Below, in pieces: positions 1 through 7,278 of a stretch of 64,000 bases of DNA (positions within the stretch are counted from its first letter, which is position 1; every line of letters starts with the position of its first letter). The DNA is taken from contig DDWS01000004.1 of NCBI GenBank assembly GCA_002347685.1, positions 1 through 64,000 on the forward strand. Reading direction: 5' to 3'. The stretch comes from Syntrophaceae bacterium UBA2280. Lineage in GTDB: Bacteria; Desulfobacterota; Syntrophia; Syntrophales; Smithellaceae. The position numbers and the translations under genes are program-made. The notes beneath the pieces were generated by a model that was not told the DNA's origin, did not search any database, and saw nothing but the letters and a program-made list of their open reading frames with translations.

Positions 1-81
1 CGGACAAATCATTTGCTCCTTACACTTGCGATTGGCGCCTTGACAGTATCTTTTGCAATGTTTATCCTATCTGTAAATTAA
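1..81 (+). CDS. C-terminal end of a membrane protein (partial)
   Basis: An open frame enters from the left edge and stops at 79-81. The 26 visible residues are almost all hydrophobic, so this is probably a C-terminal transmembrane helix with a very short tail. The next gene starts about 14 bases later, which suggests cotranscription. Too little is present to name a family. Confidence 0.55.
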   Translation, partial: RTNHLLLTLAIGALTVSFAMFILSVN

Positions 82-95
82 TCGAAGGAATGAAA

Positions 96-968
96 ATGAA
101 ATCAATCAATAAGACGATGATCGAATCGGCAGTAAAGCTTGCCCGGGACGTGAAAGCGGGATGCGTTCTGATTTGCGCGGATGTCAAGAGCGAACTGGCC
201 GAACTGCCGGAAGAGATGAAAAAATCGGCTAAATTCACCCTTGTGATGAACGAAGATGAAGATCTGCCGGACTCCCTCACGGATTTTGTGAAAAAACTGG
301 ATATTCCAAGGGTCAACCTTACCCGCGTGGGAAAAGTGAAAATCGCGATCGCCAAGGGCATTGTCTTGGGCATGTTTAAAAAAGGCGACAAGATCATCTG
401 CCTTTCCGGTGTGCCGAAATTCGGTTATGCCGACAGTGTTTTCTTTATTGACGTTGGCCGCGAGTTTGAAATCCTGACGTCCGACTTCATCAATGACGTC
501 ATCGAAGCCGTGCAGCCGGAGGTTTTCAATGCGGCCTTAAATATCGCATGCGAGATGGCAGCACAGGGGCGGGAGTCACGGAAAGTCGGCACCATCTTTG
601 TATTGGGCGACGATGAAAAAGTGATGCAGTTTTCCCGGCAGATGATCATCAATCCGTTTCAGGGATACTCCGAAGATGAGAGAAATATTCTGAATCCGGA
701 ACTGGAGGAAACGATCAAGGAATTTTCCGCCATTGACGGCGCGTTTGTCATCAAGTCCAACGGTGCAATCGTGACGGCCGGCCGCCATTTGAGTGCTGCG
801 CTCGACAGCAAGGATATGCCGTCGGGGCTGGGCAGCCGCCACATTGCTGCGGCCGGCATCACGCATGTCACCAAGGCCGTGGCGATGGTCATTTCCGAGT
901 CATCAGGAAATGTCAGTGTATTTAAAAACGGGAAATTGTTTGTCACCATCGAAAAACCAGTAGAATAA
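96..968 (+). CDS. DisA_N-domain diadenylate cyclase with pyruvate-kinase-C-like N-terminal domain (DacZ-like)
   Basis: This probably makes cyclic di-AMP from two ATP. The C-terminal third carries the two DisA_N signatures: a DGA motif (about residue 216 counted from the upstream ATG) and a GSRHIAAAG motif about 33 residues later, where DisA has RHR. The first 150 residues form an alpha/beta domain resembling the pyruvate kinase C-terminal domain. This arrangement is known from archaeal DacZ, not from the membrane CdaA or DNA-scanning DisA types. No membrane segment is visible. The start at 96 is preferred because GAAGGA at 84-89 gives a 6-base spacer; the ATG at 90 would have none. It lies 15 bases before clpB, probably in the same operon. 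Confidence 0.75.
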   Translation: MKSINKTMIESAVKLARDVKAGCVLICADVKSELAELPEEMKKSAKFTLVMNEDEDLPDSLTDFVKKLDIPRVNLTRVGKVKIAIAKGIVLGMFKKGDKIICLSGVPKFGYADSVFFIDVGREFEILTSDFINDVIEAVQPEVFNAALNIACEMAAQGRESRKVGTIFVLGDDEKVMQFSRQMIINPFQGYSEDERNILNPELEETIKEFSAIDGAFVIKSNGAIVTAGRHLSAALDSKDMPSGLGSRHIAAAGITHVTKAVAMVISESSGNVSVFKNGKLFVTIEKPVE

Positions 969-983
969 GCAAAGGAAATCATT

Positions 984-3584
984 ATGAGATTCGACAAATT
1001 TACTCTGAAAGTGCAAGAAGCGCTGCAGGATGCGCAATCCCTGGCCGGCTCTCTGGGGCATCAGTCCATCGAACCGGAACATCTCATTGTTTGCCTTTTG
1101 CGGCAGGAAGACGGAATTACCGCCGCCATCCTCAATAAACTACACGCTTCACCGCAGGAGATCGAAAAAGAAGTCAGCAAGTATCTCGAAGGGCAGCCCA
1201 GTGTACAGGGAGCGGGCGCCGGCCAGGTGTATCTGGGCGGCAGGCTCAACAAACTGTTTGACAGGGCGACAACCGAGGCGGCGCAGCTCAAAGATGAATA
1301 TGTCAGCGCCGAGCATGTGCTGGTGGTGATTGCCGAAGAAAAAGAAGGCCAGGCGGGTAAAATCCTGCGCCGGGCGGGTGTGACGAAAGACAGTATATTT
1401 AAGGTGCTCATCGATATCCGCGGCAATCAGCGCGTGACGGATCCCAATCCTGAAGGAAAATATCAGGCGCTGGAACGCTACGCGAAGGATTTCAATGAGC
1501 TTGCCCGCAAGGGGTCTTTTGATCCGGTAATCGGACGCGACGAGGAGATCCGACGCATCATGCAGGTTCTATCGAGGCGGACAAAAAATAATCCCGTACT
1601 CATCGGCGAGCCGGGTGTAGGCAAGACCGCCATTGTGGAAGGTCTGGCGCAGCGCATTGTCAACGGTGACGTGCCGGAAAGTCTCAAAAGCAAACGCGTC
1701 ATCGGTCTTGACATCGGCGCTCTGGTTGCCGGCGCGAAATACCGCGGCGAGTTTGAAGAGCGCCTCAAAGCGGTGCTCAAGGAAGTCATCAGTGCCGAAG
1801 GGGAGATCATTCTCTTCATAGACGAAATACACACCATGGTGGGCGCGGGGGCGGCTGAAGGCTCTATGGACGCCTCCAATATGCTCAAGCCGGCGCTGGC
1901 GAGGGGCGAACTGCGTTGCGTAGGCGCGACGACACTCAACGAATACCGCAAGTACATAGAAAAAGACGCAGCTCTGGAGCGGCGCTTTCAGCCGGTTTTA
2001 GTCAAAGAACCTTCGGTGGAAGACACCATTGCGATCTTGCGCGGTCTTAAGGAGCGCTACGAAGTGCATCATGGCGTGCGGATCAAGGATTCGGCCATCA
2101 TTGCGGCCGCCACACTGTCGCATCGCTACATCGCCGACCGCTTTCTGCCGGATAAGGCAGTGGATCTGATCGATGAGTCCGCGTCGCGTTTGCGTATCGA
2201 GCTCGATTCGATGCCGTGTGAAATTGACACGATCGACCGGAAAATCATCCAGCTGGAAATTGAACGGCAATCGTTGAAGAAAGAGACGGATAAAACCGCT
2301 AAAGAAAGGCAGGGCAAAATTGAAAAGGAGCTCGCCGAGCTCAAATCCAGCATGGACGAGATGAAGCTGCACTGGTCGGCGGAAAAGGACATCATAAAAA
2401 AAATTCAGCAGGTCAAAAGCCGCATAGAAGCGTTGAAAACAGAGGAGACCAACGCCCAGCGCGAAGGCGATCTGGCCCGCGCCGCGGAAATCCGTTATGG
2501 AAAACTGGTGGCGCTGGACCGCGAACTTCAGGAAGATCAGATCAAGCTGGAGGAAACCCAAAAGAACAATCAGATGCTCAAAGAGGAAGTGGATGCCGAG
2601 GACGTGGCGGAAGTCGTGGCCAACTGGACAGGCATTCCGCTGGCCCGCATGATGGAAAGCGACGTGCAGAAGCTTATTCAGATGGACGAGCGCCTCAAAA
2701 TACGCGTGATCGGCCAGGATGAAGGCATCGGGGCGGTGTCCGCCGCACTCAGGCGCGCGCGTTCCGGTTTGCAGGATCCGAACCGTCCAATCGGATCGTT
2801 TATCTTTCTGGGTCCGACGGGTGTCGGTAAAACCGAACTGGCCCGGGCGCTGGCGGAATTCATGTTCGATAATGAACAGGCGATGATCCGCATCGATATG
2901 TCAGAGTATATGGAAAAACATGCAGTGGCGCGTCTGATCGGGGCGCCGCCCGGCTATGTCGGTTATGATGAAGGCGGCTATCTGACCGAAGCCGTCCGAC
3001 GCAAACCCTATAGCGTGTTGCTGTTTGACGAGATCGAAAAGGCGCATCCGGATGTGTTCAATATTCTGCTGCAGATTCTGGATGATGGACGGCTCACCGA
3101 CGGACATGGCCGCACGGTGGATTTTAAGAATACCGTCATCATCATGACGTCCAATGTCGGCAGCCAGTGGATTCAGGACCCGTCGCTCGATGACGAAGAC
3201 AAGAGGAACCGCTCGATGGAGGCGCTTCGGGCGACGTTCAAACCGGAATTTTTAAACCGGATTGACGACATCATCATGTTTGCCGCGCTAAAACTCGAGG
3301 ATATTGATAAAATCGTTGACATCCAAATGGGACTCATAGACCGGCGTCTCAAGGAACGAAAAATCAGCATTGAATTGACAGCCGCGGCGAAAGAATATAT
3401 AGCCGCACAGGGGTATAGTCCCATTTACGGCGCGCGACCGCTCAAAAGAGTGTTGCAGAAACTGGTTTTGGATCCGCTGGCGATGGATCTTCTGGCCGGA
3501 AAATTTTCTGAAGGAGACCACATCGTTGTCGGCGAATCCAACGGGAAAATTACGTTTAACAAAAGAGTAAAGAGTGGGGTGTAG
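984..3584 (+). CDS. clpB: ATP-dependent disaggregase ClpB
   Basis: Cytoplasmic Hsp100 AAA+ chaperone that pulls polypeptides out of aggregates together with DnaK. At 866 residues it has normal length. Visible are the Clp N-domain (residues 1-145), NBD1 with Walker A GEPGVGKT (208-215) and Walker B LFIDEIH, a long charged coiled coil typical of the ClpB M-domain (about 405-530), NBD2 with Walker A GPTGVGKT (610-617), and a C-terminal small domain. An AAAGGA ribosome site precedes the ATG. No heat-shock promoter was seen in the short gap from the cyclase gene, so transcription from further upstream is likely. Confidence 0.97.
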   Translation: MRFDKFTLKVQEALQDAQSLAGSLGHQSIEPEHLIVCLLRQEDGITAAILNKLHASPQEIEKEVSKYLEGQPSVQGAGAGQVYLGGRLNKLFDRATTEAAQLKDEYVSAEHVLVVIAEEKEGQAGKILRRAGVTKDSIFKVLIDIRGNQRVTDPNPEGKYQALERYAKDFNELARKGSFDPVIGRDEEIRRIMQVLSRRTKNNPVLIGEPGVGKTAIVEGLAQRIVNGDVPESLKSKRVIGLDIGALVAGAKYRGEFEERLKAVLKEVISAEGEIILFIDEIHTMVGAGAAEGSMDASNMLKPALARGELRCVGATTLNEYRKYIEKDAALERRFQPVLVKEPSVEDTIAILRGLKERYEVHHGVRIKDSAIIAAATLSHRYIADRFLPDKAVDLIDESASRLRIELDSMPCEIDTIDRKIIQLEIERQSLKKETDKTAKERQGKIEKELAELKSSMDEMKLHWSAEKDIIKKIQQVKSRIEALKTEETNAQREGDLARAAEIRYGKLVALDRELQEDQIKLEETQKNNQMLKEEVDAEDVAEVVANWTGIPLARMMESDVQKLIQMDERLKIRVIGQDEGIGAVSAALRRARSGLQDPNRPIGSFIFLGPTGVGKTELARALAEFMFDNEQAMIRIDMSEYMEKHAVARLIGAPPGYVGYDEGGYLTEAVRRKPYSVLLFDEIEKAHPDVFNILLQILDDGRLTDGHGRTVDFKNTVIIMTSNVGSQWIQDPSLDDEDKRNRSMEALRATFKPEFLNRIDDIIMFAALKLEDIDKIVDIQMGLIDRRLKERKISIELTAAAKEYIAAQGYSPIYGARPLKRVLQKLVLDPLAMDLLAGKFSEGDHIVVGESNGKITFNKRVKSGV

Positions 3585-3620
3585 AACACTTGACGCCGGA
3601 CCATATCGAGGGGGGGATTT

Positions 3621-4013
3621 ATGGCAGAGGAAAAAAAAGGTGAGGGATTCGTCATTAAGGATAGGCGTTTTTCGGAGGAACCGGATGCAAAGCAAGAGCC
3701 TTTGGACAAAGAGCCGGAGGTGAAAGAGGGTACCGATGATCCGTTGGTTGACGCGGATACGGCGGATTACCCGCCTGTTAATTTCAGCAATTTCGTCATA
3801 TCGCTTAGCACCTCTGCTTTGTTTCATTTCGGCGATTTTCCGGAATACTCCGGAGGCAAAGCCGAAAAGAACCTGCCTGCGGCCAAGCAGACCATCGATA
3901 TCCTGGACATGCTCCATGAAAAAACCAAAGGCAATCTCGATGACAGTGAGGCCGATCTGATTCAGGGTGTGATCTACGAGTTAAAGATGCGCTTCGTGAA
4001 GGAAAAGGGCTGA
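3621..4013 (+). CDS. DUF1844 domain protein
   Basis: A 130-residue soluble protein of unknown function. The first 50 residues are charged and low in complexity. Residues about 52-125 match the DUF1844 pattern (VNFSNFVISLSTSALFHFG, then a helix rich in D, L and K). The family is common in deltaproteobacteria and often sits beside housekeeping genes. A run of G before the ATG gives a strong ribosome site. It ends one base before ispE, so the two are translationally close. Confidence 0.8.
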   Translation: MAEEKKGEGFVIKDRRFSEEPDAKQEPLDKEPEVKEGTDDPLVDADTADYPPVNFSNFVISLSTSALFHFGDFPEYSGGKAEKNLPAAKQTIDILDMLHEKTKGNLDDSEADLIQGVIYELKMRFVKEKG

Positions 4014-4014
4014 G

Positions 4015-4854
4015 ATGCACAGGCTTGCGCCCGCAAAAATCAATCTTTTTTTGCATGTTTTGCGCAGGCGTCCTGACGGTTATCATGATCTGGCGACCGT
4101 CATGCAGCAGATAACCCTCTATGATGAATTAACCTGTGTCCTCCGTCCGGATGGCATAGTGCTTCAATGTCCCGGCACCAACCTGCCTGTCGATGAAAAA
4201 AATCTTGTTTACCGGGCCGCCCGGGCGGTTTTCCAATACGCGGGCTACAAGGGCGGTGTTGAAATCACCCTGCGCAAGCATATCCCGGAAGCCGCGGGGT
4301 TAGGGGGCGGAAGTTCGGATGCCGCGACAACCCTGCTTGCCTTAAATGACCTGTGTTCACTCGGTTTGCAAAAAAACGAACTGAGGGACATCGGCGCGAA
4401 ACTCGGCGCCGATGTCCCATTTTTTATTCACAGTCCCTGTGCCTTTGCAACAGGTATCGGTGACAAGCTTCAAACCCTGTCCGATGTTCCCCCCCTTTTT
4501 CTGGTTTTAATGAATCCCGCCTTTCCCATTTCCACAAAAACGGTTTATGAAAATCTTAATTTAACATTGACAAAGAAAAAAAATAGTTATAGCATTCCGC
4601 GATTTTACGCCCTAGGTGACGTGATTCGGGAATTGCACAATGATTTAGAAGCGGTATCCTTAACGATGTGCCCCGAATTGAATGATTTCAAGCAAATGCT
4701 TATGAAAGAAGGCGCCCTGGGAGCATTGATGTCGGGCAGCGGTCCCACGGTATTTGGCATATTCGAGGATGAAGGCTCAGCCAGAAACGCGCGGGAAGCG
4801 ATTCTGAAAAAAGTATCCGGAAAATGTCTGGTTATCTTTGCCCAGTCACTGTAG
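4015..4854 (+). CDS. ispE: 4-diphosphocytidyl-2-C-methyl-D-erythritol kinase
   Basis: A GHMP kinase of the non-mevalonate (MEP) isoprenoid pathway. It phosphorylates CDP-methylerythritol at the 2-hydroxyl. The N-terminal APAKINLFLHV and RRPDGYHDL motifs, the ATP-binding GLGGGSSDAA loop (about residues 95-104) and the C-terminal GSGPTVFG motif are all present. At 279 residues it has family length. It is followed by tRNA-Gln and prs, the usual ispE-prs-rplY-pth order of deltaproteobacteria. Confidence 0.95.
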   Translation: MHRLAPAKINLFLHVLRRRPDGYHDLATVMQQITLYDELTCVLRPDGIVLQCPGTNLPVDEKNLVYRAARAVFQYAGYKGGVEITLRKHIPEAAGLGGGSSDAATTLLALNDLCSLGLQKNELRDIGAKLGADVPFFIHSPCAFATGIGDKLQTLSDVPPLFLVLMNPAFPISTKTVYENLNLTLTKKKNSYSIPRFYALGDVIRELHNDLEAVSLTMCPELNDFKQMLMKEGALGALMSGSGPTVFGIFEDEGSARNAREAILKKVSGKCLVIFAQSL

Positions 4855-4894
4855 TAGCTGTTTTCATTATGTTATTGTTTTAATAAAAAGACGA

Positions 4895-4969
4895 TGGGGC
4901 GTCGTCAAGCGGTAAGACACAGGACTTTGGTTCCTGCATTCGGAGGTTCGAATCCTCCCGCCCCAGCCA
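4895..4969 (+). tRNA. tRNA-Gln (anticodon TTG)
   Basis: The acceptor stem TGGGGCG (4895-4901) pairs with CGCCCCA (4959-4965), followed by G and an encoded CCA. The anticodon loop CTTTGGT gives TTG. The D arm and the TTCGAAT T-loop are recognisable. It lies between ispE and prs. Confidence 0.95.
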
Positions 4970-4994
4970 GAAAGATTTGTGGAGAAATATCTTA

Positions 4995-5936
4995 ATGTTA
5001 GAAAGAATCAGGGTTTTTTCCGGAAATGCCAATATCCCGCTGGCGCAACAGATGTGCGAAAAATTGGGCGTGACGCTGGGGAAGGCCAGTGTTACCACCT
5101 TCAGCGACGGCGAAACACGCGTAGAGATTAATGAAAATGTCCGGGGCATGGATGTTTTTATCATCCAGTCCACCTGCACACCGGTCAATGTGACCTTAAT
5201 GGAACTGCTCATCATGATCGATGCCATGAAACGGGCCTCGGCCGATCGTATCACGGCGGTTGTTCCTTATTACGGATATGCCAGGCAGGACCGAAAAGTG
5301 GCTCCGCGCGCTCCGATTTCCGCGAAACTGGTGGCGGATCTTATCACCACCGCCGGGGCACAACGCCTTTTGTCCATAGATTTGCATGCCGGTCAGATTC
5401 AGGGTTTTTTTAATATTCCTGTGGACAATCTCTTCGCCACGCCGGTCCTCATTGATTACATGAAGAAAAATTATCAGGATAATACCGTGGTGGTGTCCCC
5501 GGATACCGGCGGTGTGGAAAGAGCCAGGGCGTTCGGGAAAAGACTTGGCGCCAGCCTTGCCATTATCGATAAAAGGCGGGAAGGGCCCAACGAGGCTCAG
5601 GTGATGAACATTATCGGGAATGTCGAAGGTAAACGCATCATCATTTTAGACGATCTGATCGACACGGCGGGAACCGTCGTTCAGGCCGCCAACGCACTCA
5701 CAGAGGCGGGCGCCCTGGAAGTATCCGTCTGTTGCACGCATCCGGTATTGTCCGGACCCGCGTTGGACCGCATCGAAAACTCTCTGATCAAAGAAATCGT
5801 TGTCACGGACACGATTCCGCTGTCCGAACGGGCGGTTAATTGTAAAAGAATTAAAATATTGTCGGTATCCGGACTTTTGTCCGAAGCGGTTCGACGCATA
5901 TATTACAACGATTCAGTAAGTTCATTATTTATTTAG
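4995..5936 (+). CDS. prs: ribose-phosphate pyrophosphokinase
   Basis: Makes PRPP from ribose 5-phosphate and ATP for nucleotide, NAD and histidine synthesis. Family motifs include the FSGNAN start, DLHAGQIQGFF, and the PRPP loop DDLIDTAGT at about residues 219-227. The product is 313 residues, normal for class I PRPP synthetases. The ATG at 4995 is chosen because GGAGA at 4981-4985 is well placed; the frame could also open at a TTG at 4977, but that would overlap the ribosome site. PRPP also feeds the PyrR-controlled pyrimidine genes further on. Confidence 0.97.
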   Translation: MLERIRVFSGNANIPLAQQMCEKLGVTLGKASVTTFSDGETRVEINENVRGMDVFIIQSTCTPVNVTLMELLIMIDAMKRASADRITAVVPYYGYARQDRKVAPRAPISAKLVADLITTAGAQRLLSIDLHAGQIQGFFNIPVDNLFATPVLIDYMKKNYQDNTVVVSPDTGGVERARAFGKRLGASLAIIDKRREGPNEAQVMNIIGNVEGKRIIILDDLIDTAGTVVQAANALTEAGALEVSVCCTHPVLSGPALDRIENSLIKEIVVTDTIPLSERAVNCKRIKILSVSGLLSEAVRRIYYNDSVSSLFI

Positions 5937-5950
5937 GAGGAGAGGGGTAA

Positions 5951-6589
5951 ATGGAAATAACCGATTTGGCGGCTCAGGTCCGTAAAGAACAGAAGAAAGG
6001 TCCGGCCCGAAGGTTGCGGCAGCAGGGGTTAGTGCCGGCGATTTTTTACGGTCGAGCCTCGGACAATATCATGCTCGCGGTGAAAAGCTCTGACCTGTTG
6101 AAGCTGCGTAAAGAAAAGAAAGATCACGCATTTATCAAACTGATTATTGATGACGGCGGGAAAAAAGTTGAAAAGCTCTCCTTGATCAAAGAGCTTCAGA
6201 TGCAGCCATTAACCGGGAAATATTATCATGCGGATTTTTATGAAGTAGATATGAAAAAGACGCTCACGTTTGATGTCGCCCTGAATTTTACGGGGAAAGC
6301 CATTGGCGTGGAAAACGGCGGCGAGCTGCAGCACATCAAGCGCGACATTAAAATTGCCTGCCTGGCTGCCGATATGCCCGAGTCCCTTGAAGTGGATGTC
6401 ACCGATTTGGAAATCGGACAATCCATCAAGGTCAAGGACATCAAAGTTCCCGAAAGCATGGTTCTTTTAGATCCGCCCGACGCGGCGATCGTTTCAGTGG
6501 CTGCCGTGAAGGTGGTCAAAGCAGCCCCGACGGATGAAGGAGAAGCGGCACCAGAGGCGCAGCCTGCAAAGGACGAGAAGAAAGACTAG
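5951..6589 (+). CDS. rplY: 50S ribosomal protein L25, long Ctc/TL5 form
   Basis: Binds 5S rRNA. Residues 1-95 form the L25 domain (KGPARRLRQQGLVPAIFYG is typical) and about 100-190 form the extra beta domain of the TL5/Ctc form. The tail is rich in Ala, Glu and Lys. At 212 residues it is the long form, not the 94-residue E. coli type. An AGGAGGAGAGG ribosome site precedes it, 14 bases after prs. Confidence 0.93.
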   Translation: MEITDLAAQVRKEQKKGPARRLRQQGLVPAIFYGRASDNIMLAVKSSDLLKLRKEKKDHAFIKLIIDDGGKKVEKLSLIKELQMQPLTGKYYHADFYEVDMKKTLTFDVALNFTGKAIGVENGGELQHIKRDIKIACLAADMPESLEVDVTDLEIGQSIKVKDIKVPESMVLLDPPDAAIVSVAAVKVVKAAPTDEGEAAPEAQPAKDEKKD

Positions 6590-6685
6590 GAATAAACGGT
6601 TCGGACACACATCAGACGGACAAAAATGATTTCCTCCGCTTTGGCAAAAATATTCTGGCGATTTCAAAAGGGTGGGGAGCAAATC

Positions 6686-7252
6686 ATGCATTTAATCGTC
6701 GGTTTGGGAAATCCCGGCCAGCGCTACGCGGCAACCAGGCACAATATCGGCTTTATGGCTTTGGAAAAGCTTGCCGCTGCATATGAAATAGAATTGAAAC
6801 AGAAGAGTTTCAATGCGTTGTGGGGCAAAGGGGCGATAAACGGTAAGCAGGTGCTTCTGGTCATGCCTCAAACCTATATGAATTTGAGTGGTACTGCAGT
6901 CAGGCAACTGCAATCGTTCTTTAAAACGGATATCAGCAATCTCATCGTCATTCACGATGACCTCGACTTGCCGTTCGGTACGGTCAGACTGAAGACAGGA
7001 GGAGGGACTGCCGGTCATAAAGGACTGGCATCTATCGGGTCTAACATGGGAACTCCCGGTTTTATGCGGGTGCGACTGGGTATTGGCAAACCGGTTGACA
7101 AATCCCGAATTGAAGGTTATGTGTTGGAACCTTTCAAAGGGGAGGAAGTAAGCATTCTGCCGGAAATTCTGAAACGGGCGGCGGATGCCTGTGCTGAAAT
7201 CGTGATATCCGATATGCAAAACGCCATGGGCAAGTACCAGAATAAAATATGA
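6686..7252 (+). CDS. pth: peptidyl-tRNA hydrolase
   Basis: Frees tRNA from peptidyl-tRNAs that fall off ribosomes. The N-terminal VGLGNPG motif holds Asn9, the TRHNIGF motif holds catalytic His19, and HDDLDLPFG supplies the catalytic Asp. A conserved GGGTAGHKGL loop follows. The ATG at 6686 is chosen because GGGGAG at 6674-6679 precedes it and homology starts there; the frame stays open upstream to 6626. The product is 188 residues, normal for the family. Confidence 0.96.
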   Translation: MHLIVGLGNPGQRYAATRHNIGFMALEKLAAAYEIELKQKSFNALWGKGAINGKQVLLVMPQTYMNLSGTAVRQLQSFFKTDISNLIVIHDDLDLPFGTVRLKTGGGTAGHKGLASIGSNMGTPGFMRVRLGIGKPVDKSRIEGYVLEPFKGEEVSILPEILKRAADACAEIVISDMQNAMGKYQNKI

Positions 7253-7278
7253 ATCTTAAGAAAAAGGAGGACTAGTTA

